From Streptomyces cavernicola (GTDB lineage Bacteria; Actinomycetota; Actinomycetes; Streptomycetales; Streptomycetaceae), in the NCBI RefSeq assembly GCF_029968035.1, contig NZ_JASCIQ010000001.1, positions 186,001-250,000 of the forward strand: a stretch of 64,000 nt of DNA, given 5' to 3'. The notes under the pieces are model-generated. The model was not told the origin of the DNA. It worked only from the letters and a program-made list of their open reading frames with translations, and did not search any database. The first letter of the stretch is position 1. Each line of letters begins with the position of its first letter. This document shows positions 16,448-23,885 of the stretch, piece by piece. The translations under genes were made by a program, and so were the position numbers.

Positions 16448-17626
16448 ATGAGCGTTCTCCAGGGCCTGCGCGTGCTCGATCTCAGCCGGGTACTGGCCGG
16501 CCCGTACTGCACGGCTCTGCTGGCCGACCTCGGCGCGGACGTGGTCAAGGTCGAGCCGCCCGGCGGTGACGACGCCAGGCACCTCGGGCCGTTCCGCGAG
16601 GGCGAGAGCGTCTACTTCGCGCAGCTCAACCGGGGCAAGCGGAGCATCGCCCTTGACCTGAAGAACCCGGACGACCACGCGCTGCTGCTGCGCCTCGCCG
16701 AGCGCGCCGACGTCGTCGTCGAGAACTTCCGCCCCGGCGTCGCCCAGCGGCTCGGCATCGACCACCCCACGCTCGCGGCGCTCAACCCGCGCCTGGTGTA
16801 CGCGAGCATCTCCGGCTTCGGGCAGAGCGGCCCGATGCGGGAGCACCCCGCGTACGACCTGATCGTGCAGGCGATGTCCGGTCTGATGGCGGGCACCGGC
16901 ACCTGCGACGGGCCGCCCACCAGGGTGGGTGAGTCGGTCGGCGACCTGCTGGCCGGGCTCTTCGCCTCGTGGGCCGTGAACGCTGCGCTGTTCGACCGGG
17001 AGCGCAGCGGCCGGGGCCGGTACATCGACGTCGCGATGCTCGATTCCCTGGTGTCCCTGCAGGTGACCGGCATGAGCCTGCTCACCGCCACGGGGCAGCT
17101 GCCGGGCCGGGTCGGCAACCGGCATCCGGTCTCCACGCCCTTCGACACGTACCGGACCGCCGACGGGCTCGTGGCCCTGGCTGTGGCGAGCGACGCGGTC
17201 TTCGCGCGGTTCGCCGGCCTCGTGGGGCGGCCCGATCTGCCGCACGACCCCAGGTTCTGCGACGACTCCGCCCGCTCGCGCCACGTCGAGCAGGTCCGGG
17301 AGATCACCGAGTCCTGGTCGTCCCGCATCACCACGGCGCAGGCTCTGAAGCTCGCGCAGGAGGCGGGCGTGCCGGCCGGTCCGATCTGGGAGCTGACCGA
17401 CGCGGTACGCAGCGAACAGATCCAACGGCGGGGCCTGGTCGGCGCGTTCGACCACCCGGTGCTCGGCCGCACACCGTTCCTGCGGCAGCCGGCGCACTTC
17501 GGTCCCGCCTCCGCAGACCCCGCGGGGTCCGCGCCCGACGAGCCCGCGGCGACGGCTTCGAGCCCCGCCCTGAACGAGCACGCCGACGACGTGGTCGAGC
17601 AGTGGCTCTCCGGCGACCGGGGCTGA
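16448..17626 (+). CDS. CaiB/BaiF-type (class III) CoA transferase
   Basis: A 392-residue family III CoA transferase, which moves CoA between carboxylic acids through an aspartyl-CoA intermediate. Seen: GLRVLDLSRVLAGPYCTALLADLGADVVKVEPP at the N-terminus, QLNRGKRSIALDLK, ENFRPGV and SGFGQSGP; the aspartate of PAYDLIVQAMSGLM is in the usual catalytic position. ATG 16448 gives the standard family N-terminus; the long upstream extension of the frame is antisense to the dehydrogenase. It is divergent from the etf-linked dehydrogenase and precedes the NCS1 permease. Substrate not determinable. Confidence 0.92.
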   Translation: MSVLQGLRVLDLSRVLAGPYCTALLADLGADVVKVEPPGGDDARHLGPFREGESVYFAQLNRGKRSIALDLKNPDDHALLLRLAERADVVVENFRPGVAQRLGIDHPTLAALNPRLVYASISGFGQSGPMREHPAYDLIVQAMSGLMAGTGTCDGPPTRVGESVGDLLAGLFASWAVNAALFDRERSGRGRYIDVAMLDSLVSLQVTGMSLLTATGQLPGRVGNRHPVSTPFDTYRTADGLVALAVASDAVFARFAGLVGRPDLPHDPRFCDDSARSRHVEQVREITESWSSRITTAQALKLAQEAGVPAGPIWELTDAVRSEQIQRRGLVGAFDHPVLGRTPFLRQPAHFGPASADPAGSAPDEPAATASSPALNEHADDVVEQWLSGDRG

Positions 17627-17701
17627 ACCACCCGCGGCCCCCGCGCGGACCACGAACTCCCGCTCCGCAGCAGCCCTTTCCATCACTCATCGTCCGGCTG
17701 G

Positions 17702-17813
17702 CTCCCGTCCCGCCACTCCCCGTCCCGCCACTCCCCGTCCCGCCGACTCCCCGTCCCGCCGACTCCCGTTCCGCCGACTCCCGTTCCGCCACTCCCCGTT
17801 CCGAACTTCTCCC
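17702..17813. repeat. Tandem repeat array upstream of NCS1 permease
   Basis: About seven imperfect copies of a 14-16-base unit of the type CCCGTCCCGCCACTC or CCCGTCCCGCCGACTC, changing to a GTTCCGCC version in the later copies. It occupies most of the 203-base gap between the CoA transferase and permease genes, ending 17 bases before the permease start, so it forms the permease leader or linker RNA. Confidence 0.8.
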
Positions 17814-17829
17814 GAAGAGGGGCACGCCC

Positions 17830-19227
17830 ATGGCAAGCGTCGTAGAACAGCACTCGATCGACGTGGTTCCCGATGCCGAACGGCACGGCACCGCGTTCAG
17901 CCAGTTCACCCTGTGGCTGGGCGCGAACCTCCAGATCACCGCGGTCGTCACGGGCGCCCTCGCGGTCGTCTTCGGCGGCGGGGCCTTCTGGTCGATCGTC
18001 GGCCTGCTGGTCGGCAACCTGTTGGGCGGCGCGGTCATGGCGCTGCACTCCGCGCAGGGGCCGCGCCTCGGACTGCCTCAAATGATCTCCAGCCGGGCCC
18101 AGTTCGGGGTGCGCGGCGCGGTCGTCCCGCTGGCTCTCGTCATCGTCATGTACGTCGGCTTCTTCGCCAGCGGCAGCGTGCTCGCCGGGCAGGCGGTCGG
18201 CGAGCTCACGCATCTCGGCGACACCACGGGCATCATCGTGTTCGCCCTTGCCACCGCGGTCACGGCAGCGGTCGGCTACCGCCTGATCCACACGCTCGGT
18301 CGGATCGCCAGCGTCGTCTGCGCCCTCGCCTTCGTCTACCTGGGCATCCGGCTCGTGGAGCGCGCCGACGTCTCCGCCCTGCTCGCCGACCGCGCCTTCG
18401 ACCTGCCGCTCTTCCTGCTCGCGGTCTCGCTCTCCGCGTCCTGGCAGCTCGCCTTCGGCCCGTACGTCGCGGACTACTCGCGCTATCTGCCGCGTACGAC
18501 CTCCGGCCGTGCGACGTTCTGGTGGACGCTCGCCGGCTCCGCCCTCGGCTCCCAGTGGTCGATGGCCTTCGGCGCCCTCGCGGCGGCCTCGGCCGGCGGC
18601 GCCTTCGTCGACAACCAGGTCGGGTACGTGATCGGCCTGGGCGGCGCGGGGCTCATCGCCTCGTTCCTCTACTTCGTCATCGCCCTCGGCAAGTTGACGA
18701 TCAATGTGCTCAACACCTACGGCGGCTTCATGTCGTTGGTGACCGGCATCAGCGGATTCCGCGGTCAGCGCACGCTCTCCCCACGCGGCCGCGCCGCCTA
18801 CATCGCCGGAATCATGATCGCGGGAACCGCGGTCGCCCTCCTCGGCAAGGACAGCTTCCTGTCCTCCTTCAAGGACTTCCTGCTGTTCCTGCTGACGGCG
18901 TTCACCCCGTGGTCGGCGATCAACCTCGTCGACTACTACCTCATCGCCAAGGAGCGGTACGACCTGCCGGCCCTGAGCGACCCGCACGGCCGGTACGGGG
19001 CGTGGCGCGGGAAGGCCCTCACGGTCTACGGCATCGGCCTCCTCGTCCAACTCCCGTTCCTGGTGACGGGTTTCTACACCGGCCCCCTGGTGGCGCCGCT
19101 CGGCGGCACGGACATCTCCTGGATCGTCGGCCTGGGCGTCCCGGCCGCGCTCTACTGGCTGCTGGCCCGCCACGACACCGCCCACGTCCCGGAGCGCACC
19201 ATCCTCACCGCGGCGGACGCTTCGTAG
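17830..19227 (+). CDS. NCS1-family cytosine/purine permease-like transporter
   Basis: Integral membrane transporter of 465 residues with about 12 hydrophobic segments. Family marks: FTLWLGANLQITAVVTGAL in the first helix, GLPQMISSRAQFG (the NCS1 loop after helix 2), SWQLAFGPYVADYSRYLP, and FTPWSAINLVDYYLI near the end. NCS1 carriers bring in nucleobases, hydantoins or related compounds with H+ or Na+. ATG 17830 is just downstream of the repeat array and behind GAAGAGGGG. It converges on the PucR gene, whose family often controls purine/allantoin use; that pairing supports a nucleobase-like substrate but is circumstantial. Confidence 0.88.
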   Translation: MASVVEQHSIDVVPDAERHGTAFSQFTLWLGANLQITAVVTGALAVVFGGGAFWSIVGLLVGNLLGGAVMALHSAQGPRLGLPQMISSRAQFGVRGAVVPLALVIVMYVGFFASGSVLAGQAVGELTHLGDTTGIIVFALATAVTAAVGYRLIHTLGRIASVVCALAFVYLGIRLVERADVSALLADRAFDLPLFLLAVSLSASWQLAFGPYVADYSRYLPRTTSGRATFWWTLAGSALGSQWSMAFGALAAASAGGAFVDNQVGYVIGLGGAGLIASFLYFVIALGKLTINVLNTYGGFMSLVTGISGFRGQRTLSPRGRAAYIAGIMIAGTAVALLGKDSFLSSFKDFLLFLLTAFTPWSAINLVDYYLIAKERYDLPALSDPHGRYGAWRGKALTVYGIGLLVQLPFLVTGFYTGPLVAPLGGTDISWIVGLGVPAALYWLLARHDTAHVPERTILTAADAS

Positions 19228-19230
19228 GAC

Positions 19231-20739
19231 CTACTCGGGGTCGGCGGGTGCGCCGTCGGGGTCCGCCTCCAGTGCTGCGAGCGCCAGCCACAGCTCCATC
19301 CGGTCGGCCAGGCGGTCGAGGTCGCGGCCGGTGAGCTGCTCGATCAGGCCAAGGCGGTAGCGCAGGCTGTTGCGGTGGAGGGTCAGTTCGGCGGCGGTCG
19401 CGCCGGGCGAGCAGTCGTGGGCGAGGTACGCCCGCAGAGTGGGCACGAGCGCGGCCCGGTGTGCCTCGTCGTGGCGCAGCAGCGGCGCGAGCACGGAGTG
19501 CCCCAACTCCCGCAGCGGCAGGTCCAGATTGCCCAGGAGCAGGCCGGCGATGCTGAGCGGCGCCGCCCGGTGCACGCCGGGTCCGGTCCGGGCCGCCTGG
19601 CGGGCCTCGAAGTAGCCGAGCCGCAGCCCGGTCACGCCCCGGCGCGGTTCCGCCACGCCGACCCGGACCTGCGGGTCGACGACGCGAAGGTGGTCGGCGA
19701 CGGTACGGGCGGCGCCCTCGGCGTCGACGCCGTCCGGCACGACGACCATCACGGTGTCCTCGATCAGGGCGGTGGGCAGCCGGTCGCCGGCCCGCTCCAG
19801 GAGCGGCTGGAGCGTCCACGGCAAGCTGCGCAGCCGCGCGGGGTCGCCGCCGACCCGTGCGACCACGACCGCGTGCTGCCCTTCCACGGCAAGGCCGTAC
19901 GCCACGAGCCGACGGCGGGCGTCACCGTCGGAGACCGTACGGTGCAGGACGTCTTCGAGCAGCTGGCCGAGGAGTTCCCGCCGCCCGGTGAGCACAGCCT
20001 GGTGACGGGCCACTTCGAGGCCGAGGATGCTGCTGGCGAACGACAGGATGTCCGGCCGCCGCGTGGGGCGCTGGGTGCGCAGCTCGGCGACGGGCACACC
20101 GTCCACCGTGATCGGCACGGACGCCCCCGCGGCCTGCGGCGCCCTGCCGTCCGTACCGGCGGCCTCGTCCTCGGGCCAGGTGGACGAGGCGGGGTGCCGT
20201 GCCAGGACGCGGCCGCCCGGCTCGACCACGGCGACCGGTCCGGCGCCCGCCTGCCGGTGCAGCTGCCGCAGCAGCCCGCGCAGCCCGCCGCCGGAGAGCA
20301 GCTCCCGGACCAGCCGGTCCTGCAGGGTGGCGGCCGACCGCACCGCGTCGTACCGCTCGGCGAAGATCCGGTCGGCGACCCAGCGGCTGATCTGCGCGAA
20401 GGGCACTTCGACCGGTGAGCCGACGAGGGCCAGACCGGCCCGGTCCGCGGCCTCGACGACGACGGGCGGCACTTCCTGGTGCACGAGACCGGTGCCGAAG
20501 CACAGCGCGGCCACGGGCAGCTCCGCGAGCCGTTCGATGAGCCGGGCCCACTGGGGCTCGTCCCGCTCCAGCATGCCGGTCGTCATCACGAGCTCGTCAC
20601 CGCGCAGGAACGGCAGCGGGTCGGGCAGCTCCGTCGTGGAGACCCAGGCGATCCGCCGGTCCGCGTCATGGCAGTGGCTGTTCAGGGCGCGGAGCCGCAG
20701 GGCGGGCTCGGCGAGCAGATCTGGCACGGAGACGGGCAC
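19231..20739 (-). CDS. PucR-family transcriptional regulator
   Basis: A 502-residue activator-type regulator. The N-terminal PucR domain (VPDLLAEPALRLRALN through TTGM and FGTGLVHQEVPP) is followed by a GGDEF-like middle region (about 280-380). A C-terminal helix-turn-helix follows: AELTLHRNSLRYRLGLIEQLTGRDL, the PucR/CdaR type. These proteins usually control purine, allantoin or amine utilisation. GTG 20739 is chosen because it gives the conserved PVSVPDLLAEP start. Its stop is four bases from the permease stop, so the two genes converge; a regulatory link is likely but not proven. Confidence 0.9.
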   Translation of the reverse strand: MPVSVPDLLAEPALRLRALNSHCHDADRRIAWVSTTELPDPLPFLRGDELVMTTGMLERDEPQWARLIERLAELPVAALCFGTGLVHQEVPPVVVEAADRAGLALVGSPVEVPFAQISRWVADRIFAERYDAVRSAATLQDRLVRELLSGGGLRGLLRQLHRQAGAGPVAVVEPGGRVLARHPASSTWPEDEAAGTDGRAPQAAGASVPITVDGVPVAELRTQRPTRRPDILSFASSILGLEVARHQAVLTGRRELLGQLLEDVLHRTVSDGDARRRLVAYGLAVEGQHAVVVARVGGDPARLRSLPWTLQPLLERAGDRLPTALIEDTVMVVVPDGVDAEGAARTVADHLRVVDPQVRVGVAEPRRGVTGLRLGYFEARQAARTGPGVHRAAPLSIAGLLLGNLDLPLRELGHSVLAPLLRHDEAHRAALVPTLRAYLAHDCSPGATAAELTLHRNSLRYRLGLIEQLTGRDLDRLADRMELWLALAALEADPDGAPADPE

Positions 20740-20854
20740 GCACCGATTCTGCACCAGGGCCCGTCGTTCGGCTCTTGCCGGGTGCGCGGGGCCTGGCACG
20801 CACCACGCCCCGCTCTGCTCGACCGAGCGGCACCGTCGACCAGATCCGACCTGA

Positions 20855-20878
20855 TCCGGCCCAACCCGAACGGCCGGA
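20855..20878 (-). terminator. Terminator of ornithine carbamoyltransferase gene
   Basis: TCCGGCC and GGCCGGA form a perfect 7-base stem with a 10-base loop two bases beyond the stop of the gene at 20880. No T-run, as is usual in Streptomyces. Confidence 0.5.
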
Positions 20879-20879
20879 C

Positions 20880-21878
20880 CTAGCCCAGCGTCGCCACCAT
20901 CACGGCCTTGATGGTGTGCAGCCGGTTCTCCGCCTCGTCGAAGACGATCGAGTGCTCCGACTCGAAGACCTCGTCGGTCACTTCGAGGGCGGTCAGGCCG
21001 TGGCTCGCGTAGATGTCCTGGCCGACCTTGGTGCCCAGGTCGTGGAAGGCCGGCAGGCAGTGCAGGAACTTCACGTCCGCGTTGCCGGTGGCGCGCAGCA
21101 CGTCCATCGTGACCGCGTACGGGCCGAGGGCCTTGATCCGCTCGTCCCAGACGCTCTTGGGCTCGCCCATGGAGACCCAGACGTCGGTGGCGACGAAGTC
21201 GGCCCCGCGCACGCCCTCCGCGACGTCCTCGGTGAGCGTGATCTTCGCGCCGCTCTGCTCGGCGAGGCGCTTGGCCTGCTCGACGATCTCGGCGGACGGC
21301 CAGTACGCCTCGGGCGCGACGATCCGTACGTCCATGCCGAGCAGGGCGCCGGTGACCAGGTACGAGTTGCCCATGTTGAAGCGGGCGTCGCCGAGGTAGG
21401 CGAAGGTCAGGCCGTCGACCGGCTTGCTGCTGTGCTCGGTCATCGTGAGGACGTCGGCGAGCATCTGCGTGGGGTGCCACTCGTCGGTGAGGCCGTTCCA
21501 CACCGGCACGCCGGAGAACTCGGCGAGCTCCTCGACGGAGGACTGGGCGTCGCCGCGGTACTCGATGCCGTCGAACATCCGGCCCAGGACGCGCGCGGTG
21601 TCCCGGACCGACTCCTTGTGCCCGATCTGCGAGCCGGAGGGGTCGAGGTACGTCGTGGACGCGCCCTGGTCGGCGGCGGCGACCTCGAACGCGCAGCGCG
21701 TACGGGTCGAGGTCTTCTCGAAGATCAGGGCGATGTTCCTGCCCTTGAGCCGCTGCTCCTCGGTCCCGGCCTTCTTGGCCGCCTTCAGCTCCGCCGCGAG
21801 CTCGATCAGGCCGCGGAACTCCTCGGCGGTGAAGTCCAGCTCCTTGAGGAAGGGGCGGCCGGTGAGTACGGGGGCCAT
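20880..21878 (-). CDS. argF: Ornithine carbamoyltransferase
   Basis: A 332-residue transferase interconverting ornithine + carbamoyl phosphate and citrulline + phosphate. All signature motifs are present: [13 protein letters not shown] (carbamoyl-phosphate site), HPTQMLAD, and HCLPAFHD with the catalytic Cys. Next to arginine deiminase rather than biosynthetic arg genes, it probably serves catabolism (arcB-like), but sequence alone does not separate the two uses. ATG 21878 has CAGGAG seven bases upstream. An ARG-box-like palindrome lies about 65-80 bases upstream, suggesting ArgR/AhrC control. No carbamate kinase is in the window. Confidence 0.96.
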   Translation of the reverse strand: MAPVLTGRPFLKELDFTAEEFRGLIELAAELKAAKKAGTEEQRLKGRNIALIFEKTSTRTRCAFEVAAADQGASTTYLDPSGSQIGHKESVRDTARVLGRMFDGIEYRGDAQSSVEELAEFSGVPVWNGLTDEWHPTQMLADVLTMTEHSSKPVDGLTFAYLGDARFNMGNSYLVTGALLGMDVRIVAPEAYWPSAEIVEQAKRLAEQSGAKITLTEDVAEGVRGADFVATDVWVSMGEPKSVWDERIKALGPYAVTMDVLRATGNADVKFLHCLPAFHDLGTKVGQDIYASHGLTALEVTDEVFESEHSIVFDEAENRLHTIKAVMVATLG

Positions 21879-21941
21879 GGGCGCTCCTGACGGGTCGAGG
21901 GCGGAGTACGACTGATCAATTTCTGGAAGTCTATACGATGC

Positions 21942-21982
21942 TCAGAATTATTATTCAGCCCCACCCTTGCTTATGCGTAAGC
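21942..21982. promoter_or_regulatory. ARG-box-like site upstream of argF
   Basis: On the minus strand TGAATAATAATTCT (about 21943-21957) matches the ArgR half-sites TGAAT-N4-ATTCA at nine of ten positions. A second palindrome, GCTTA-TGCG-TAAGC, follows at 21969-21982, giving two adjacent boxes as ArgR hexamers prefer, although the 25-base centre spacing is larger than in E. coli. This is the most AT-rich spot of the neighbourhood and lies between arcA and argF. Confidence 0.55.
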
Positions 21983-21999
21983 CCTGCTGATGCGTCCCT

Positions 22000-23232
22000 C
22001 TACACCGCGTCCCGCTCCACCGGGCAGCTCATGCAGCGCGGACCGCCCCGCCCCCGGCCCAGTTCACTGCCGCGGATCTCGATGACCTCGATGCCCTCCT
22101 TGCGCAGATGCGTGTTGGTGGTCGCGTTCCGCTCGTACGCCACGACCACGCCCGGCTCGACCGCGAGCACGTTGCAGCCGTCGTCCCACTGCTCCCGCTC
22201 GGCCGCGTGCACGTCCTGCACGGCGGTGAGGACCCGGATGCCGTCGAGGCCGAGGGCCGCCGCGATGGCGTGGTGCATGTGCTCCGGCGGATGGTCGGTG
22301 ACCTTCAACTCCCGTTCCCCGTGGCCCGCTTCGATGGTGTACGAGCGGAGCATGCCGAGCCCGGCGTACTGCGTGAACGTGTCCCCGTCGACCATCGTCA
22401 TCACCGTGTCCAGGTGCATGAACGCCCGCCGCTTCGGCATGTCCAGGGCCACGATCGTGGTGGCGCTGCCCGCCGCGAACAGCTTGTGCGCGAGCATCTC
22501 GACGGCCTGCGGCGTGGTCCGCTCGCTCATCCCGATCAGCACCGCGCCCCGCCCGATGACCAGGACGTCCCCGCCCTCGATCGTCGACGGGTAGTCGCTC
22601 TGCCCCTCCGACCAGTGGTGGAACGCCCCGGCCTCGGGGCTCGTGAACAGCGGGTGGTGCCGGTAGATCGCCTCGAAGTGCACGGTCTCGCGCTGCCGCG
22701 CCGGCCAGCGCATCGCGTTGATCGACACCCCGTCGTAGATCCATGCGGAGGTGTCCCGGGTGAACAGGTGGTTGGGCAGCGGCTTCAGGAGGAAGTCGTC
22801 GAGGTCCATGGCGTGGAACCGCACCGACGTCGGCTCCGGGTTCCGCTCCAGGAACTCCCGCTTCGTCATCCCACCGATCAGCGCCTCCTCCAGGTCGCCG
22901 AGCGGCATCGCCTCGAAGGCCTCCCGCAGCGGGTCGGTGGCCAGCGGCCCGTACTCCTTCTCCTCGAAGACCCGGTCCAGTACGAGGGACTTGGCGGCCG
23001 GCACCTCCAGGGTCTCGCGCAGCAGATCGCCGAAGAGGTGCACCTCGACGCCGCGTTCGCGCAGCACGTCCGCGAAGCCGTCGTGCTCCTGGCGGGCGCG
23101 CCGCACCCACAGCACGTCGTCGAAGAGCAGGGCGTCCTTGTTGCTCGGCGTGAGGCGCTTCAGCTCCAGATCGGGCCGGTGCAGGATGACGCGGCGCAGC
23201 CGCCCGGTCTCGGAATCGACATGGAATCCCAT
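22000..23232 (-). CDS. arcA: Arginine deiminase
   Basis: A 410-residue guanidino-modifying enzyme converting arginine to citrulline and ammonia. Seen: [61 protein letters not shown] and the C-terminal GPRCMSCP loop whose first Cys (about residue 400) is the nucleophile. ATG 23232 gives the canonical [23 protein letters not shown] start; the 11-residue upstream extension is not typical. It lies upstream of the ornithine carbamoyltransferase on the same strand (gap 121 bases), so citrulline can be split to ornithine and carbamoyl phosphate. No arginine/ornithine antiporter is nearby. Confidence 0.97.
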   Translation of the reverse strand: MGFHVDSETGRLRRVILHRPDLELKRLTPSNKDALLFDDVLWVRRARQEHDGFADVLRERGVEVHLFGDLLRETLEVPAAKSLVLDRVFEEKEYGPLATDPLREAFEAMPLGDLEEALIGGMTKREFLERNPEPTSVRFHAMDLDDFLLKPLPNHLFTRDTSAWIYDGVSINAMRWPARQRETVHFEAIYRHHPLFTSPEAGAFHHWSEGQSDYPSTIEGGDVLVIGRGAVLIGMSERTTPQAVEMLAHKLFAAGSATTIVALDMPKRRAFMHLDTVMTMVDGDTFTQYAGLGMLRSYTIEAGHGERELKVTDHPPEHMHHAIAAALGLDGIRVLTAVQDVHAAEREQWDDGCNVLAVEPGVVVAYERNATTNTHLRKEGIEVIEIRGSELGRGRGGPRCMSCPVERDAV

Positions 23233-23294
23233 GCGCCTATCCTGGCCCGCCGCCGCCCGCTTCACCCGCCGAAACCGGCCGTTGCCGGGTGCCT

Positions 23295-23323
23295 GCCAGG
23301 CCCTTGTGGTTCAAGGGCCTGGC
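23295..23323 (-). terminator. Strong hairpin terminator
   Basis: GCCAGGCCCTTG and CAAGGGCCTGGC pair perfectly over 12 bases around a five-base loop. It follows the small secreted-protein gene on the minus strand (stop at 23401) and precedes arcA, so it isolates the arc genes from the secDF side. Confidence 0.7.
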
Positions 23324-23400
23324 CTGCCCGACCTGTTCGTCGGCGACTGCGGCGTAGGGGCGGGTGCGCGGTGGCGGTGGGCGGTGGCCGAGCTCTGGGG

Positions 23401-23742
23401 TTACTCGTCCATGTAACCGTCGCCGTCTTCAGCCGCCTCGCGCGTGCGGGCGTCGATCGTCCCGTCCTCGTCCGTGTCGAGCACCGCCGCATCGAGCACC
23501 GACGCATCGAGCACCGCCGTGTCCAACTCGCCGTCCCCGTCGGCGTTCCCGCCCAGAGGGGCGAGCCCGGCGGTGGGTGCGCCGCTGCTGTCCCCGGCCG
23601 GGACTACGCCCCGTTCGTGCTCGCCCCCGGCCGTGAGGCGGTCGCCATCACCGTCGGAGTCGTACTGCGGGGCGGCGACCGAGCCGATGCCTCCCGTCAC
23701 CAGGAGTGCGACCGCTGCCGCGCGTGCCACTGCGTGCCTCAT
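23401..23742 (-). CDS. Small acidic secreted protein, Asp-rich calcium-binding type
   Basis: A 113-residue exported protein of unknown role. It begins MRHAVARAAAVALLVTGGIGSVAA, a clear signal peptide. The mature part has DxDxDGDG-like stretches (YDSDGDGDRL, GNADGDGELDT, DTDEDGTIDA) that resemble EF-hand or dockerin/thrombospondin type 3 calcium loops, plus a short ALDA/VLD repeat. ATG 23742 has GAAGGGGG six bases upstream. It lies 143 bases downstream of the secDF stop... on the same strand order secDF then this gene, so it may be co-expressed, and is followed by a strong terminator. Calcium binding is inference from spacing only. Confidence 0.6.
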   Translation of the reverse strand: MRHAVARAAAVALLVTGGIGSVAAPQYDSDGDGDRLTAGGEHERGVVPAGDSSGAPTAGLAPLGGNADGDGELDTAVLDASVLDAAVLDTDEDGTIDARTREAAEDGDGYMDE

Positions 23743-23885
23743 GCGTTCCCCCTTCTCGGCCTTCTCGTCGCTGACCGCTGTACGGACGATGGCCGCCGGC
23801 CCGCGGGCCCGCCCAGCTCTTTCGGTGCTCCCCGAAACAGCGGGCGGGCCGGTGCCGGGCCGGCTCGGTGGGCGGGCGGGCCGGC

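Noticed and set aside
17702..17813. CRISPR array or origin iterons
   Set aside because: Units are short, imperfect and lack spacers or replication genes nearby; kept as a tandem repeat.
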